From: Monodelphis domestica
Taxonomy: Eukaryota > Chordata > Mammalia > Didelphimorphia > Didelphidae
Length of the DNA stretch: 64,000 nt
Reading direction: 5' to 3'
NCBI RefSeq assembly: GCF_027887165.1
Contig: NC_077227.1
Span: 538,332,389 to 538,396,388 of the forward strand
Part shown: in pieces, positions 10,690 to 23,084 of the stretch
Layout: each line of letters opens with the position of its first letter
Numbering within the stretch: the stretch's first letter is position 1
Notes under the pieces: model-generated
The model's input: the letters and a program-made list of their open reading frames with translations, nothing else
Databases searched by the model: none
Told to the model about the DNA's origin: nothing
Made by a program: the position numbers and the translations under genes

Positions 10690-12520
10690 GTTTTTTTTTC
10701 CCCCCCAAACGGAATTAGGTTTGTGCATGTGTAATAAAGGTCTGATCCAGTAATCACAGGTTCTATTGATTTTCTGAATCTTAAAAGACAGCCTTGATTT
10801 CTTTGCCCTGTGAAGTACTTCCAGGCCTGCTTCACCTTCTAATGGGTAGGAAGTAAATTGCAGAGGGTTGTTGGGAAGCAAGTAATCTTTAAAGTACCCT
10901 AAGAATGTGAGCTGTTATAAGCAGTTGCATTCATAAAAGCATTCTTCATGGAGACAATATACAGCCCTTGCCTTCAGCACTGCCCCCCCCAACATTTGCC
11001 CCCCCCATATTCTAACCTAATTTCAGGGTATTTTGGGAGTGGGGGTCAGCATACATTCCATGTCATAAGCCTCTACCAATGTGTTTCTTTTACCTGGTAG
11101 CCAGAAAATATATTCGTTTAAAGCAAAATACATTTAATCAAACAGTATAACTAGATAAATGATGAGTAGATTATTCGTACAACCAGAATATACTTTCCCA
11201 CCTATTATGAAACCACCTATGGAGCATTCATGGAGGAATACATGCATAGGAAACACGTGTTGATGAGTATAATGGGCCAGGGCTGGCTCAAATGGAACTG
11301 TTGGTCCAGGTTTGAAATTAGGATAAAATGAAGCAATAGTAGGCCATTCAATAGTTAATAAATAAAAGGGGGTTTACTTAGCCATAGCATAAAACAGATA
11401 CCCAACAAAGATAGAGCACTTGTCTCAGATAGACAAGAAGCCTCTCATCTCTCCCATCTGATCAGCAGAGTAGGGAATGGTGATTTATGCAGCCATAGGA
11501 CATCCTCTAAGTCTGAAAGACTCAGATTTGACATAGGGAAGCCTCTTTTATGACCTTAAGCAAAGATAATATTATATCAGTGTATCAACTCATTACCAGA
11601 TCTCTGGGACAGCCTCTTTATTTTTTTAGGGTAAAAAAAAAAACACTAGCCCAACATATAGCAGGAGTCCCTGGTATTTATTCTCATATCTTATATCATG
11701 GTATATATTATGGTATCATAGCAAAAGGGCAACTCACACCTTCAACTTTACAGAACCAACAATGTCTTCTGATGGTTTCATCAAGAAAGTTGCTTTTTCC
11801 ACCAAATTATTTCGTTTCCCCTGGACTGCTTTTTTCCTCTGGGTGTCTTCTTCATAATGCTATTCACTGGAGAGGATTTCTGCTGATGCCACAGTTATAT
11901 ATCATTACATTTTGGGCATGTGTTAACTGTGTATTTTCCCTACAATAAGCTTAATAGCCCCAGAAGTCATTTTCACCACTTTTGTGATGCGAGTCCTATC
12001 CAGCAATGCCCAGCCAGCTAAACAGAAAGGCCCTCATGTTTACAGGTATGGAACATTACATACCTTTTCAGATTCATTTGATGCATTGATTGATTTTGTT
12101 GGATTTTTTTCTCTTCATTTTTTAATTTATTTTTTCTTGAAAAAATATTAATTTCTTATTTAGATAACTTTCTAGAGGAAAATTGGAGGAGAAATACTGA
12201 GAGAAATTCTGGTGATTTTTAAAAAATATCCTTTGGTATTTAAAAATCTTTCTTTTGAATTTTGATCCTGCTGCTGTTCAGGCTTTCACAGTTTAAATTT
12301 TTATTTGAGTTAAGGCCTAAAATTCCTTTAAATCATACCTAGGTCTGGTATGAATTATTCTCAAATCATTTCTGAAACGTCACTTAAAATAAATTTTTAA
12401 AGAACTGGGTAGAATTGGCTGATGAGCTTCCTCTCAATAATTCCCAGTCCAATAATACCTCTGGTTGGTGATTTTTACCCTATTTCACTCCAACAACCAA
12501 AATTACTGTTCTTGTTACAA
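10690..12520. other. No gene or clear repeat seen
   Basis: AT-rich intergenic DNA. The open frame at 11550-11948 has no recognisable family, promoter or splice context. Confidence 0.5.
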
Positions 12521-12534
12521 ATAATACCTGTATT

Positions 12535-12744
12535 TTTTTTTAAACGCTTACCTACCACCTTAAAAACAATATTGTGTATTAGTTCTAAGACAGAAAACTG
12601 GTAAGGGCTAGGCAATGAGGGTTAAGTGACTTGCCCAGGGTCATACAGCTAGGAAGTGTTACGAGTTCATATTTGAACCCAGGACCTCCCATCTGAGTCT
12701 GGCTCTTAATCCACTGAGCTGACTAATGCTTCCCCCTCCCCCAG
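12535..12744 (-). mobile_element. tRNA-derived CORE-SINE
   Basis: Reverse copy from 'aaacgcttacctaccacctt' to a C-rich end. It is flanked by the 14-bp duplication ataatacctgtatt at 12521-12534 and 12745-12758. Confidence 0.92.
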
Positions 12745-12811
12745 ATAATACCTGTATTAACAAAGAAGATATATTTTTGAATTATCAGAACCTTCTTTTT
12801 TTTTTATTCAG

Positions 12812-12825
<14 letters not shown>

Positions 12826-12842
<17 letters not shown>

Positions 12843-13034
12843 ACCCTTACCTTCCGTCTTGGAGTCAATACTGTGTATTGGCTTCAAGGCAGAAGAGTGG
12901 TAAGGGCTAGGCAATGGGGGTCAAGTGACTTGCCCAGGGTCACACAGCTGGGAAGTGTCTGAGGTCAGATTTGAACCTAGGACCTCCCATCTCTAGGCCT
13001 GGCTCTCAATACACTGAGCTACCCAGCTGCCCCC
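12826..13034 (-). mobile_element. tRNA-derived CORE-SINE
   Basis: A well-preserved reverse copy. The duplication tcagtatatat lies at 12808-12818 and 13035-13045. The TA repeat between the first duplication and the T tail has expanded after insertion. Confidence 0.92.
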
Positions 13035-13049
13035 TCAGTATATATTTAT

Positions 13050-14285
13050 TGAGCATCTAGTAAGCACAAGGGCCCAAGGTAGGTTACCAGAGAGCAAATA
13101 AATATATGAGGCATAGAGATTGGTTCCAGGATGTGAATTTTCTCTCCTTCATCCCCAAATCTCACTATTTTGAAAAATTCTTTTCCTGTAATATCCTGAT
13201 TTCCTCCCTCTTCTCTAGGGGAGACTGCTTTAATTTTAAACCCTTTAAAGAGAACACTTTTGCCTCTCATTAGACATACCACCTCTTGAGATAAGTATAC
13301 AAATAATTATGGCATAAGGAGGCTGAGATTCAGCAAACTGCTACTAGAAATGTGAAGACGGAGAAGTCAGTCTGTAAGGTGAGAGTTCAGGGAATATGGT
13401 GGCATTTGGGCTGGGTACTGAAGAAAAGGAGGAATTTATTTCAACAGACAGAAATGGGGAGTGGAAGGGGAAAGTCCAATCCCGACAAGAGAGGTGGTAT
13501 AAATACAAGTGCAAAAATGGGGAAGGACAAGAACAAAAGCATCAAAATTAGCCCAGTTTGGCTGTGTAAAGGGAATAAGTATGAGATAAAGTTGACTGTA
13601 TAGGCAGGATACATATTATAGACAGTCTTGATTGTCAAGGCCAGGAACTGATCATTTATTCAATTGATGATGGGAAAATGAAGAGAGGTGTGATGTGTTC
13701 TTAATGTTTGCATTAGGGAGATTACTCAAACAGGGTTTTGAAAGTTGGATTGAAGAAATATTATGACCAATTTGGGGGTTAATGAGAGGTGGTGGTGAGA
13801 GCTCGAACTAAAGAGCAAAAGCAACAAGGTGGTGCTGGATACAAGAGATATTGTGGAGGCAGAAACTATAGGAGTTGGCAGCTGATTGTATGTGGGTGGT
13901 AAAGGAGAAGAAAGAATCTCAGATGAATCTCAGGTTATGAGCCTGGGTGACTGGAAGGACAGTAGTGTCATCAGTCAACCAAAAAAAATGGAAAAGTCAA
14001 AAGGAGGTGCTCATAATCTTGGGAGTATGATAGAAGAGAATTTGTGGAATCTTTCTCTAAAGGACTTTTAAAATAAGATATTTTAAGGATAAGTAACATG
14101 AAAACAAAATATAGCAATAAAATTTTACATAAAAACAAAAAGAATATATAGTTTTTTGACTGAAATATTAAATAGTGACAGAGAACTAGGTAGGATATAA
14201 TCTCAGTGTTTATTCTATTCCTATTTTTTTCCTATAAAAGCACAATAGATGTATCTGCTGCTTTTTGCCTTTGTGATTTCTTCTC
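13050..14285. other. No gene or repeat recognised
   Basis: Unique intergenic DNA with short random open frames on both strands. Confidence 0.45.
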
Positions 14286-14289
14286 AGAA

Positions 14290-14400
14290 TATGCAATGAG
14301 CTAGAAGAAATCTTAAAAATCATCAGGTCCAAGCCTATTAGTGTGAACATGAGGAAACTGAGACCCAGAGAAATAAAGTCATTTGCCATGGTCACAAGGT
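14290..14400 (-). repeat. MIR-like fragment
   Basis: Reverse MIR blocks 'gaggaaactgagacccagag' and 'catttgccatggtcacaagg'. Confidence 0.6.
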
Positions 14401-14404
14401 AAAG

Positions 14405-15420
14405 AATTTATAAAAATAAAAATAGCACCTCATAGATATCAGTTTTAGACTTTAATAGAGCTACAAGGGAATGAAAAATGATAGCTCCACTGCTGAGGAA
14501 AGGAGAAAGGGACTAGGAAAGGCCTTGGAGAGTGAAAGGAGAACTTTCATGTCTCTTGTGAATCCTTTGCCTAAGATTGTCAGCTCTGATTTTTCTTGTA
14601 GGAGTGTAAGGGGCCTAATATTATAAAAGCCTCAATGAAAATCTTTTCATGCAAACCAAAAAAAAAAAGAAGAAATTAAAAAAAGAGACAGGCTCACTAT
14701 TTGTCAAATTCTGTCAACAACTGGCAAGAGCACAGAGGCTTGTCCAGCTAGCATGGCCATGATGTTCCAATAACTTTACCTAATACAGAAACTGCTTTGA
14801 AGATCTCAGTAAAATCTTTGAGTTCTCCCAGTCATGAACACAAACTGCTCTGAGCAAATGGTCTTTTTTTTTTTAATGAAGCTGATCAAAAGCTAGTAAT
14901 GAACAAGAATGACCCCAAGCTGAATCCCAGATCTTACTTTAATCATCACTAAAGCAGGGAGACCTGGCAGTCTTCATTACAAAGTCACTACTAAAAAGAG
15001 CGGTGAGCCAAGATGCTCATAGAGTATTGTTTAATAGTTATTTTTATATTTAGGTGAATTTTCTCTGTCCTCAGCATGGGAATTCAGAATGGCAAAAAAA
15101 AAAATGCAATGACAAGGTCAGACTAGATGACATTCTGTGTCCTATATTCCTGTGAGCCTCTCCGGAGGTTTCACTTTTTGTTATTTATCAATCAATCAAT
15201 CAACTATTTATGAAACACTGAATGTCAGGCAAAAAGATCCAGCAGAATAGATGAATGTGAACAATTTGTTCCAATGGGCCATGAAGGCATGGGGAGCAGG
15301 TCCCGAGGAGTGCCCAGAGCTTAGTCAGACATTGAAGACCCTGGGGAGACAGGTAGGAGAATGTAGAAGTTATCTTGGGATATCAGAGGAGGCTCAGATG
15401 TCATCAAAATAGCATCATCA
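14405..15420. other. No gene seen
   Basis: A-rich tracts at 14658-14690 and 15094-15105, plus a short (ATCA)n run at 15187-15203. Nothing else is recognised. Confidence 0.45.
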
Positions 15421-15633
15421 CTTCTCAGTAGTGCCATCTTTTATCCAGAGGCTCCACAATGACTTCCACCATTTCATATGGCTGGACAGAATGAAAACAT
15501 TGTGTCCAGGTTGGTGCCAAATTAGTTTGAGTTTTCATCATCATCATCCTCACTTCCGTCTTCCTGAATCTCTCCTTTCTAATCATAGATAAATGGAATA
15601 TGAGGCACCAGCTGAACACAGGTGGCCACTCAC

Positions 15634-15782
15634 TTTTCCGTCACAGACCTGGCAATAATCTTGGTGATTTGCACCGGAGCAAGCGGCAAAGACGATAGAG
15701 ATGGAACAGGTGACCCGGTCCGAGCCAGTGGGGTCTGAGGCATCGGTTGGCATGACTGGAACAGGCTGAGGGCAGAGGGCAG
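15634..15782 (-). other. Exon-like segment on the minus strand, unidentified
   Basis: On the minus strand a pyrimidine-rich tract ends in 'ttcctgttaacag', giving an acceptor before 15782. A consensus donor, GAAAA|GTGAGT, ends the segment at 15634. The 149-bp interval is open in all three minus frames and is richer in CpG than its surroundings. I recognise no protein in any frame. A downstream minus-strand frame near 15525-15575 encodes an acidic run (GSEDDDDENSN then stop) but is separated by stops. It could be a real exon, a pseudogene remnant or chance. Confidence 0.25.
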
Positions 15783-16156
15783 CTGTTAACAGGAAGTACG
15801 GGAAGAGCAGCACTGGAATCCACCAGGGACAGAGCAGCCTCTGATGACCACAGGATGATAAGGGGCTGCATCCGTGGCCGTTGCCTGTTGTCTTGACTTT
15901 TATCTTGTCACCGGATCTCAATGACTCTGGAAAAGAATGAGGTTGCTGCCTCGGGACAATTCTGCCTCACTTATTCACTCAAGAGTCAAGCTATCTCCCC
16001 TCCAAAACAAAGGGTACACAGCTTCCATAAACATTATACCGATGCATAATAAAGAGATGGAAAATTATTTGGAAACTAGTCTACTGAACTATCCTGACTT
16101 CAGGCAGATTTGTCATGTATATATGTCTGGACTAATTCAGACTATAGTCAACAAAT

Positions 16157-16329
16157 TTTTTGTAAACCCTTTCTTTCTGTCCTAGTGACAACTCTTAAGA
16201 CAAAAGAAGGGTTAGGCAAAAGAGGTTAAGTGACTTGCCCAGGGTTTATCCAGCTAGGAAGAGTCTGAGGCCAGATTTGAACCCAGATCCTCCCCTACTC
16301 TAGGTGCTCTATCCACCTAGCTGCCCCCT
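16157..16329 (-). mobile_element. tRNA-derived CORE-SINE, diverged
   Basis: Reverse copy with 'aggttaagtgacttgcccag', 'ccagatttgaacccagatcc' and 'ctatccacctagctgccccc'. The terminal hairpin is degraded and there is no clear target duplication. Confidence 0.85.
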
Positions 16330-16389
16330 AGAGTGAACAATTTGATTTAGTTGAAAAAGCATTGTATGTGCAATTAAAACACTAATAAA

Positions 16390-16603
16390 TGGGAGCAGAT
16401 GGGTAGCTCAGTGGATTGAGAGCCAGGCCTAGAGACGAGAAGTCCTAGGTTCAAATCTAGCCTCAGACACTTCCCAGCTGTGTGACCCTGGGCAAGTCAC
16501 TTGACCCCCATTGCCTAGCCCTTACCACTCTTCTGCCTTGGAGCCAATACACAGTATTGACTCCAAGACGGAAGGCAAGGGTTTAAAAAAACAAAACAAA
16601 ACT
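16390..16603 (+). mobile_element. tRNA-derived CORE-SINE, full length
   Basis: The cleanest forward copy: box A-like 'tagctcagtgg', box B-like 'ggttcaaatct', CORE, and a hairpin (CTTGGAGCCAATAC / GTATTGACTCCAAG). The tail is A-rich with CAAAA repeats. A short duplication, ctaataaa, flanks it at 16382-16389 and 16604-16611. Confidence 0.92.
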
Positions 16604-16989
16604 CTAATAAACAAGTTTCATCTTTGCCACTTAATGCTCTGGGAAAGTCATTTAACCTTTTAAGTCCTTACTTTCCTCTTGATCTAGAAAATGAATTGGT
16701 CAAGAAGCTCTCTAACGTTTCTCCCAGGATTGATTGCTATGATTCATAAGAGAGAGGGAAACAATAAGCAGTGGCAATATAATACTTTGGGAAGAACAAT
16801 GTGTTGGATCAGATGACTTAGGTTCACGTTAATGCCTTGTATTTATGTAGCATTTATAGTTTAGGAAACACGATCATAAGCATTCTCATCCGATCCTCAC
16901 AAGGAGGCCAGAAGACTAGGCATCATCCTCCCAATCTGGAGATAAACAGTTTAAAGGAAGTATTCTTCTGTCTCTATGTTTATTGGTGC

Positions 16990-17460
16990 TTACGCTACCC
17001 CATGATGTCCCAGCTCTGCCACTAACTAGCTACATGGCCTTGAGCAAGTCATTGGCTTTGGGCTTCAGCTTCCTCATTTAGAGAATAAGAGAACTGGACT
17101 AGAGGATGCTTTCCAGGTCTAATACCCTATGATTAGAAGGTGCTTACCCTGAGGCGTGTCAGCTGCTAAGTCCTCCTCCAGGACTTTGTCTAGCCAAGAG
17201 CAGGGACAACTTTCCCTGTAGATTTTATGAGATCCTCCCAACAACTCCGAGAGGTAAAGACTGTTATTATCTCCACAGAGGGCAAGCGTCTAGTCCAGCA
17301 GGGTCACACAGCTAAGAAGTGTCTGAGGCCAGAACTGAAAGCATCTCCCCGACTTCAGGCCCAGCGCTCTATCCACTATGCCACCCAGCTGCCTAATGAA
17401 TGTGATAATCCTTGTAAAGCATTTGGCACATGGTTAGTGCTTAATAAATTTTTCTTAAGA
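16990..17460. repeat. MIR fragments in opposite orientations
   Basis: 16990-17130 is a forward MIR ('cagctctgccactaactagc', 'cttcctcatttagagaataa'). 17215-17395 is a reverse MIR/THER1 ('gtccagcagggtcacacagc', 'gctctatccactatgccacc'). 17400-17460 is a 3' end, 'gtaaagcatttggcacatgg'. Confidence 0.65.
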
Positions 17461-17544
17461 TAATAATTGTAAAATGCTTAGTACAATGCCTGGTATATAG
17501 TGGGGGATATGTAAATGCTAGCAATGATTAATGATGGTGATCCA

Positions 17545-17690
17545 TTTTTTTTTCCTTTTCTAAGGCTTACCTTCTATCTTATCATCAATACTATGTATTG
17601 GTTCCAAGGCAGAAGAGTGGTAAAGGCTAGGCAATGGGGGTAAAGTGACTTGCCCAGGGTCACACAGCTGGGAAGTGTCTGAGGCCAGAT
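17545..17690 (-). mobile_element. tRNA-derived CORE-SINE, truncated
   Basis: Reverse copy from the T tail to 'aagtgtctgaggccagat'. The tRNA head is missing. Confidence 0.85.
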
Positions 17691-17699
17691 AGTCCCTTT

Positions 17700-18605
17700 A
17701 TTCTTAATCTAAAGCACTATTCCCCAGCAGCCATACCTAATCTTGACTCTAGATCCCTTGATTATATTTCCACACTGCAGACTTGTGTATCTACCAGTTT
17801 ACCTTTGTTCTGTGATGTATATTGGTGAGTGTGTGTGTGTTTGTATTTAACTCTTTGAGAGCAATAAATTTTAATCATAAGAAATGATCAAAAAAAGATG
17901 TTGGTGATAAATATAGTAGGATTCTGAATGACCCCTCTATTCAGATGTCTGTGAATTAAATATATGCCATATGTGAGGAGAAAGAATGTTCTCTAGCTTG
18001 ATCCCCATTTTGGAAAATGAATACTGTATAAGAATGTGTGCCAGTAATCTCCCAATGAGCAGAACTCCTTTTCTGCATATAGATTTAATGTAGCTACTCT
18101 GCTGATTGTGAGCTCCATCAAGTCTAATAACAAGGATTCCTGGGGCAGCCGTTATCTCTCACCCACATTTTCACACACCACGCCTTTATGTTACTGCTAA
18201 GGAGTCCAGGGTAGGAGGGAACACAAAAAGATAGAACAAGCAGACTGGGAGGGATTAGAAAACTTCTGTCCTTTCTTTGTTACATGCATCTAGTCGTCTT
18301 TCTCCAAATTATGACTGTGGACTTGGAACATGCTCATGGTCAGTATTATAGTACTGGCCTGCATGCTCCTTAAAGGCAAGAATGATGTCATTACTTTTCA
18401 TGTCTCCCTTAGAGGGTGGCCCTGGTATGAAATAAGGGAATAATAAGTATTTACAGATTAATCAGTTATGTGGCATTAAAGACATTAATCTTTGGATCTT
18501 AGTTTTTTCATCTATGAAACGGAGGGTTGGATTATACAATTTAGAAGATAATTTATAACTCTAAATTTATGGTTCTATGATTTTTCTTTCTCTTTATTTC
18601 AACAA
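17700..18605. other. No gene seen
   Basis: Unique-looking intergenic DNA. 18440-18580 has a weak MIR-like pattern. Confidence 0.45.
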
Positions 18606-18618
18606 AGTTGTCCTAAGG

Positions 18619-18996
18619 CAATGATGGTGAACATTTTAGAGATGGAGTGCTGGGCCCCACCCCTGCCACACCCCCAGACTGATACCTTGCTCACCCTCTC
18701 ACCCCTTACCCCCCCAGGTGAAGTGAGGAATGTCTTCAGCAAATGTAGAGAGGGGGAGGGGAGTGGCCTGAGTGCTCAGCTCCTCTCCAACTCTGCAGCT
18801 TGAGAGCTGCCCCTTTTACCCACTGTGTGCTCCCATTGGGCTTCTGGGCAAGGCATGGTGGAGAGGGGGAGGGGGAGCAGCTCTGCCCAAGATCCTCTAC
18901 CTTTCTAGTAACAAACTGGGGTGGGGGAAGGAGGGGTGGCACATGTGCCCACAGAGAGTACTCTTTGGCACACATGCCATAGGTTCATCATCACTA
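18619..18996 (+). mobile_element. Nonautonomous hAT-like MITE, copy 1
   Basis: The ends are inverted repeats (left CAATGATGGTGAACATTTTA; right GGTTCATCATCACTA). They flank a 378-bp GC-rich interior with no transposase frame. Eight-base flanks tcctaagg and tcctagag match at 6 of 8 positions, the target size expected for hAT. The element at 47976-48231 is the same family in opposite orientation. Overlapping open frames inside are by-products of composition. Confidence 0.75.
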
Positions 18997-19374
18997 TCCT
19001 AGAGTAGTCTGAAATTTCTGGAGTCAAAGACTATTGGACCTAACAGAGTATTTTGTTTTTCATTTCTGTATGACAGGAGCTCCCAGAGTCTGTGAATTTA
19101 TTTGGTTAAAAAAATATTTTTTATAACTCTTTTAACACAACTGGTTTACTTTGTAATCCTACGTATTTTATTTCATGCATTCAAAAATAAGAAAGTGTGT
19201 ACAGATTACAACAGGCTACCAAAAAAGTCCATGACCTCCCCAAAAGTTTAGCTTGTTCATCACCTTTGACTTCTTGTGACCTGGGTAAATGAAGCAGTTA
19301 TGATGTCCATTTTACAGATAAGAAAATTGAAACGGAGGTTAGTTAATTGGTAATATAGATCTGACCATCTAATG

Positions 19375-19800
19375 AGATGTTTGTAAAGTGCTTAGCATAA
19401 TGTCTGGCACATAGTAGGTATTAAATAAATGTGTGTCCCTTTTCCTTTTCCTTGTCATTCCCACCACCTCCAATAATTTTTAGTGACTCCCTATTCCCTA
19501 CAAGCTAAACTTTTAAATCTCTTTGGCCCCTCACAAGCTAGCCTTTTCCTTCCTTTCCAGGCTCCTGTACTTTAGCCCCCTCCACATATTCTGTGATCTA
19601 GTTATACTGATCTTCCTATTCTTTGCATGTAACATGCCATCTTCTGACTCAATTCTTTTTCATTGACTGTCCCCAGTGTTAGGAACCCTCTCTTTCTTCC
19701 CTTCTGCCTTTCAGTTTTTCTCAAGACTCAGCTCAGATTCTACCTTCTACCAGAGGCCCAATTGACCAATTTCTCAACCCCTCAACTCCTTCAGTGCCTT
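19375..19800 (+). repeat. LINE-2-like fragments
   Basis: 19375-19440 shows a 3' end ('agtgcttagcataatgtctg', 'gcacatagtaggtattaaat'). 19470-19800 is a sense C/T-rich L2 body ('cctcacaagctagccttttc', 'ctcagctcagattctacctt'). Confidence 0.5.
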
Positions 19801-19864
19801 CTGTCTGAAATCATCTCTCACTGGCACTGTATATATACCCATATATGTAGACATGCATGTGTGT

Positions 19865-20035
19865 GTTTTAGCAAGTCACTTAATCTCCCTCTGCCTCAAT
19901 TCTCTCATTTGTAAAGTATGGCTAATAATAGCACCTGCCTCCCAGGGTCTTTATGAGGATCAAATGAAATAATATTTGTAAAGCACTTAGCACAATATCT
20001 GGTACAGAGGAAATATATAAATGTTAGCTAACAGA
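19865..20035 (+). repeat. MIR SINE 3' two thirds
   Basis: Blocks 'gcaagtcacttaatctccct', 'ctcatttgtaaagtatggct' and 'atgaggatcaaatgaaataa', then 'aagcacttagcacaatatct'. Confidence 0.7.
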
Positions 20036-20084
20036 TAGTACACATCCATACCTATGCACCCATCTATATATGTGCATATCAGAT

Positions 20085-20525
20085 ACAGAATGTGTGTATG
20101 TAGTAGCAGTCTCTTGGTAACAGAAGAAGATGACGATTGTCTTTGTGCGTTTTCATCTATGATAGATGAGTGTGCACAAAGATACTTGTGCATGAAGGAG
20201 ATTTAAGTGGAAAAGTCAATGCACAGAGACAGTCCCACTCTCTTGGCGTTGGAAGCCTGGGTCCAGTGGCACAAAAAGTCGTTACACCTGGAGACTTCCT
20301 CAGCTGCATTGGATGGCCGTGTTGTCTTTTGTGCTCCAACACGCCCTAAGCACTCCACAGTGCCTTGCTGCATCGCCATCTCAGCCATTGAACCTTCTTA
20401 TTGTTTTCTTCTGTCTGTTTGGCCAAAGCAGTCTTCACATGCTGGGTGAGCAAAGCCCTGGTTCACCAGGGGTCAATGACCCGATGGCTACCCTCACAAG
20501 GTTTAGCCGGCCTGTCTGTATATAT
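20085..20525. repeat. Unassigned moderately CpG-bearing block, probably an interspersed repeat
   Basis: The sequence is distinct from the AT-rich surroundings, with blocks such as 'gaagatgacgattgtctttg' and 'gagacagtcccactctcttg'. It resembles a repeat I associate with marsupial genomes, but no second copy lies in this window. The several overlapping open frames carry no recognisable domain. Confidence 0.35.
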
Positions 20526-20529
20526 TCAA

Positions 20530-21290
20530 TATAGGTATATATTTTGCATATATTTATATACACACATACTCTGACTATATATATATATGTGATAGCATAT
20601 TTATATATATATATACTATCTATATATGTATATACAGGATAGATAGTATATGTATAGAGAGATTTTAAATGTGTTTATTTATTTAAATAATTTATAATAT
20701 TTTCCCATGGTTACATGATGCATATTCTTCCCCCCCATAGCTGACATGGAATTCTACTGGGTTTTACATGTGTCATTGATCAAGACCCATTTTCATATTA
20801 CTGATATTTGCACCAAAGTGATCGCTTGGAGTGTTCATTCCCAATCATATCCCCATCAACCCATGTCATCAAACAGTTGTTTTTCTTCTGCATTTCTACT
20901 TCCACAGTTCTTTCTCTTATATATATGTATATATATTTAGAGAATGAGAACATTATACACATATACACACACCCTATCTGTATATATATATAAGGTTGAT
21001 CGTATACCCACTCACATAGCCATCTATATGTATATATAGGATAGTTAGTGTATGTATGTATATATATTTATAAGGAGAGTGAGCATATATATATACATAT
21101 ATCCTATATATAAGATTGATAGTATACCCACACACATAACCCATCTATATATGTATATATAGGATATATAGTATGTATATATACAAATATAGAAAGAGAG
21201 AGCATATATATACCTTATCTATCTATCAGGTTGATAGATAGTATACACACACATACACACAAACACACACATATATATAAGATAGACAAA
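20530..21290. repeat. AT-rich minisatellite, about 115-120 bp units
   Basis: The phrase 'aggttgat' followed by 'gtatac' recurs at 20993, 21113 and 21228, giving periods of 120 and 115 bp. Each unit contains 'catctatatatgtatatata', a 'ggatagatagta' type segment and a GA-rich 'gagagagcatata' end. A partial unit lies at about 20565-20667, separated from the rest by an inserted repeat. Confidence 0.75.
20668..20925. repeat. Interspersed repeat family, copy 2, inside the minisatellite
   Basis: Collinear with 7530-7737 and extends further right ('catgtcatcaaacagttgtt', 'tctacttccacagttctttc'). It interrupts the minisatellite array. Confidence 0.65.
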
Positions 21291-21299
21291 ACCTATATT

Positions 21300-22435
21300 T
21301 ACAAGTTGTTTGCTTGTTGTCTTCCCCCATTAAAATGTGAACTACTCAATGGCAAAGAACACATTTTTGCCTTCCTTTTGATATCCAGAGCCTGGCATAT
21401 AAGATATATTGATGATGATATATGGGGATTCTGAAGGAAAAATATTACTCAGATATTTGTGAATATCTTTTAAAAAACTAACTCTTTAGGCTTAAATCAG
21501 AATCCAAACTGCATAATTATGTGATGGATCCAGGCTTTCTGACACCAAATCCTCTGTTCTCTCCACTTTACATTCTCACTTTTCATAGAATAGAAACCAA
21601 GCCTCCTAACCTCCAGCCTTATGCCCTTTCCACTACAATACACTGCCTCCCTATGCTTTAAGCAGCAAGCCCTGCATCATGTATATACCTCTAGAGTCCT
21701 TTCAGGTTCTAAATTGGAGATCCTGTGGAGCCAGCACATCTACCATGACTGCCTCTGATACAGGTCCTAACACTTTAACAACCTCAGACACAAACCCAGT
21801 CTTTCAACATTTTTACTAATCCATTCTGGTTCTCATGTTTGCTTTGTTGAAATGTACTGGTTACACTAAAAGCATTTTATCTGACCTATCATGTCCCCTT
21901 CCACATACAAATTCTTTCCACTGGTCCTGTTATTCCCTTGTCCATACAACCATAAACACTTGTGTCTGAAGCCCTGCCCAAGGGATTCCAGGAATAACAC
22001 CAGATCCTTATGCTAGGAAGGTCAGGACACTTTTACACAAAGATGTGCACTATCTCTCTCCAAATTCGGTCTCTGTTGCTTATCAAAATATCACACAATC
22101 TTTCCTAAATTAAATTCCTGCAACATTTCAGAGCACTTATTATAAGGATCAGTGTACCTTTAAAAGGGTCAGGGAGGGAGTGCTATGATTATTTCTGGAA
22201 AGGCTTTTCAACACATTCCCATCCCTTCCTGGATTCAGTTCTTCCATTCTAGAGATTCTCCAAATATGTTACATTCTGAATTGGCAATTTAAAGTTCCTT
22301 CCCATTCCTTGCCTTTCACTAACCCACTCATTAGGGAATTTCAGCTATCTAACAAAGGCATTTTCCAGTCCCTGCAACTAAAGCCACCTTGCTATGGAAT
22401 GTTCCTCACATAGGAAGTGAAGGAAATATACAATT
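21300..22435. other. No gene recognised
   Basis: Unique or heavily decayed repeat sequence. 21540-21660 has a weak reverse MIR pattern ('ctttccactacaatacactg'). Confidence 0.4.
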
Positions 22436-22501
22436 TTGTGTCTCCCCCCATTACATTGTGAGCTCCTTGTGGGCAGAGGGGCCCCTTTTTAATATTTGTG
22501 T

Positions 22502-22913
22502 TGTCAACATGGAAATCTACAAGTCCCCAGTTTATTTAGTAGGGAGGTAGAAACCCCAGGTTTTGACCTTGTCACAGGAGAGTTTTCCCCCTGAGGGAAG
22601 GTCCCACTTCACCAGACAATAAACATCCACTTCAGCTTTGGCTCAGTAGGTAACACATCAGTCTTGCAAGCTGAAGGTCCTGAGTTCAATCCTCAGAAGG
22701 AGGGTGTGATATATTGGGAAAGGCTTCTGAAGACAAAAGAGTTACTTGACTTTGGATGGGGTCCACCTCCCCCCTGAAGTGGGAGTGGATGTCTATTGTC
22801 TGGTGAAGTGGGACCTTCCCTCAGGGGGAAAACTCTCCTGTGACAAGGTCAAAACCTGGGGTTTCTACCTCCCAACTAAATAAACTGGGGATCTCTAGAT
22901 TTCCACATTGACA
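22502..22913. mobile_element. Fold-back element with a tRNA-like core
   Basis: The 412-bp insert is a near-palindrome. Left arm 22502-22630 matches the reverse complement of right arm 22785-22913 at 122 of 129 positions by hand alignment, with no gaps. The ends are TGTCAA...TTGACA and both sides carry GTGT (22498-22501, 22914-22917). The 154-bp spacer holds a tRNA-like sequence. No protein frame is present. TG...CA ends with a 4-bp duplication would also suit a solo LTR, but 129-bp terminal inversions do not. The family is not recognised. Confidence 0.8.
22632..22703 (+). other. tRNA-like sequence, not a functional tRNA gene
   Basis: Box A TGGCTCAGTAGG (22639-22650) and box B-like GAGTTCAATCC are present. 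An anticodon arm TCAGT-CTTGCAA-GCTGA would present TGC (alanine type). A perfect 5-bp T stem CTGAG/CTCAG encloses TTCAATC. The D stem and acceptor stem are poorly paired, so it is a tRNA-derived RNA polymerase III promoter relic rather than a tRNA. Confidence 0.6.
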
Positions 22914-23084
22914 GTGTCCTCAGCACACTTCTTAGCATAGTATCTGGCACAAGTAGACACTTAATAGATGTTTACTGGACTGAATTAGAAGAGTAAAGTA
23001 ACCCTGACAGCCTCCACGGTCCTTCTAGGAGTGGGGGGTGCTGTGGGTGCTGTGAGATGGAGAAAGAGGTATGTCAATGTGATG

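Larger units (their letters stand above)
22440..22985 (+). repeat. LINE-2 3' end, split by an insertion
   Basis: The two halves (22440-22501, 'ttgtgagctccttgtgggca'; 22914-22985, 'tcttagcatagtatctggca' and 'ttaatagatgtttactggac') are the consecutive parts of an L2/MIR-type 3' end. They rejoin cleanly when 22502-22913 and one GTGT are removed. Confidence 0.7.
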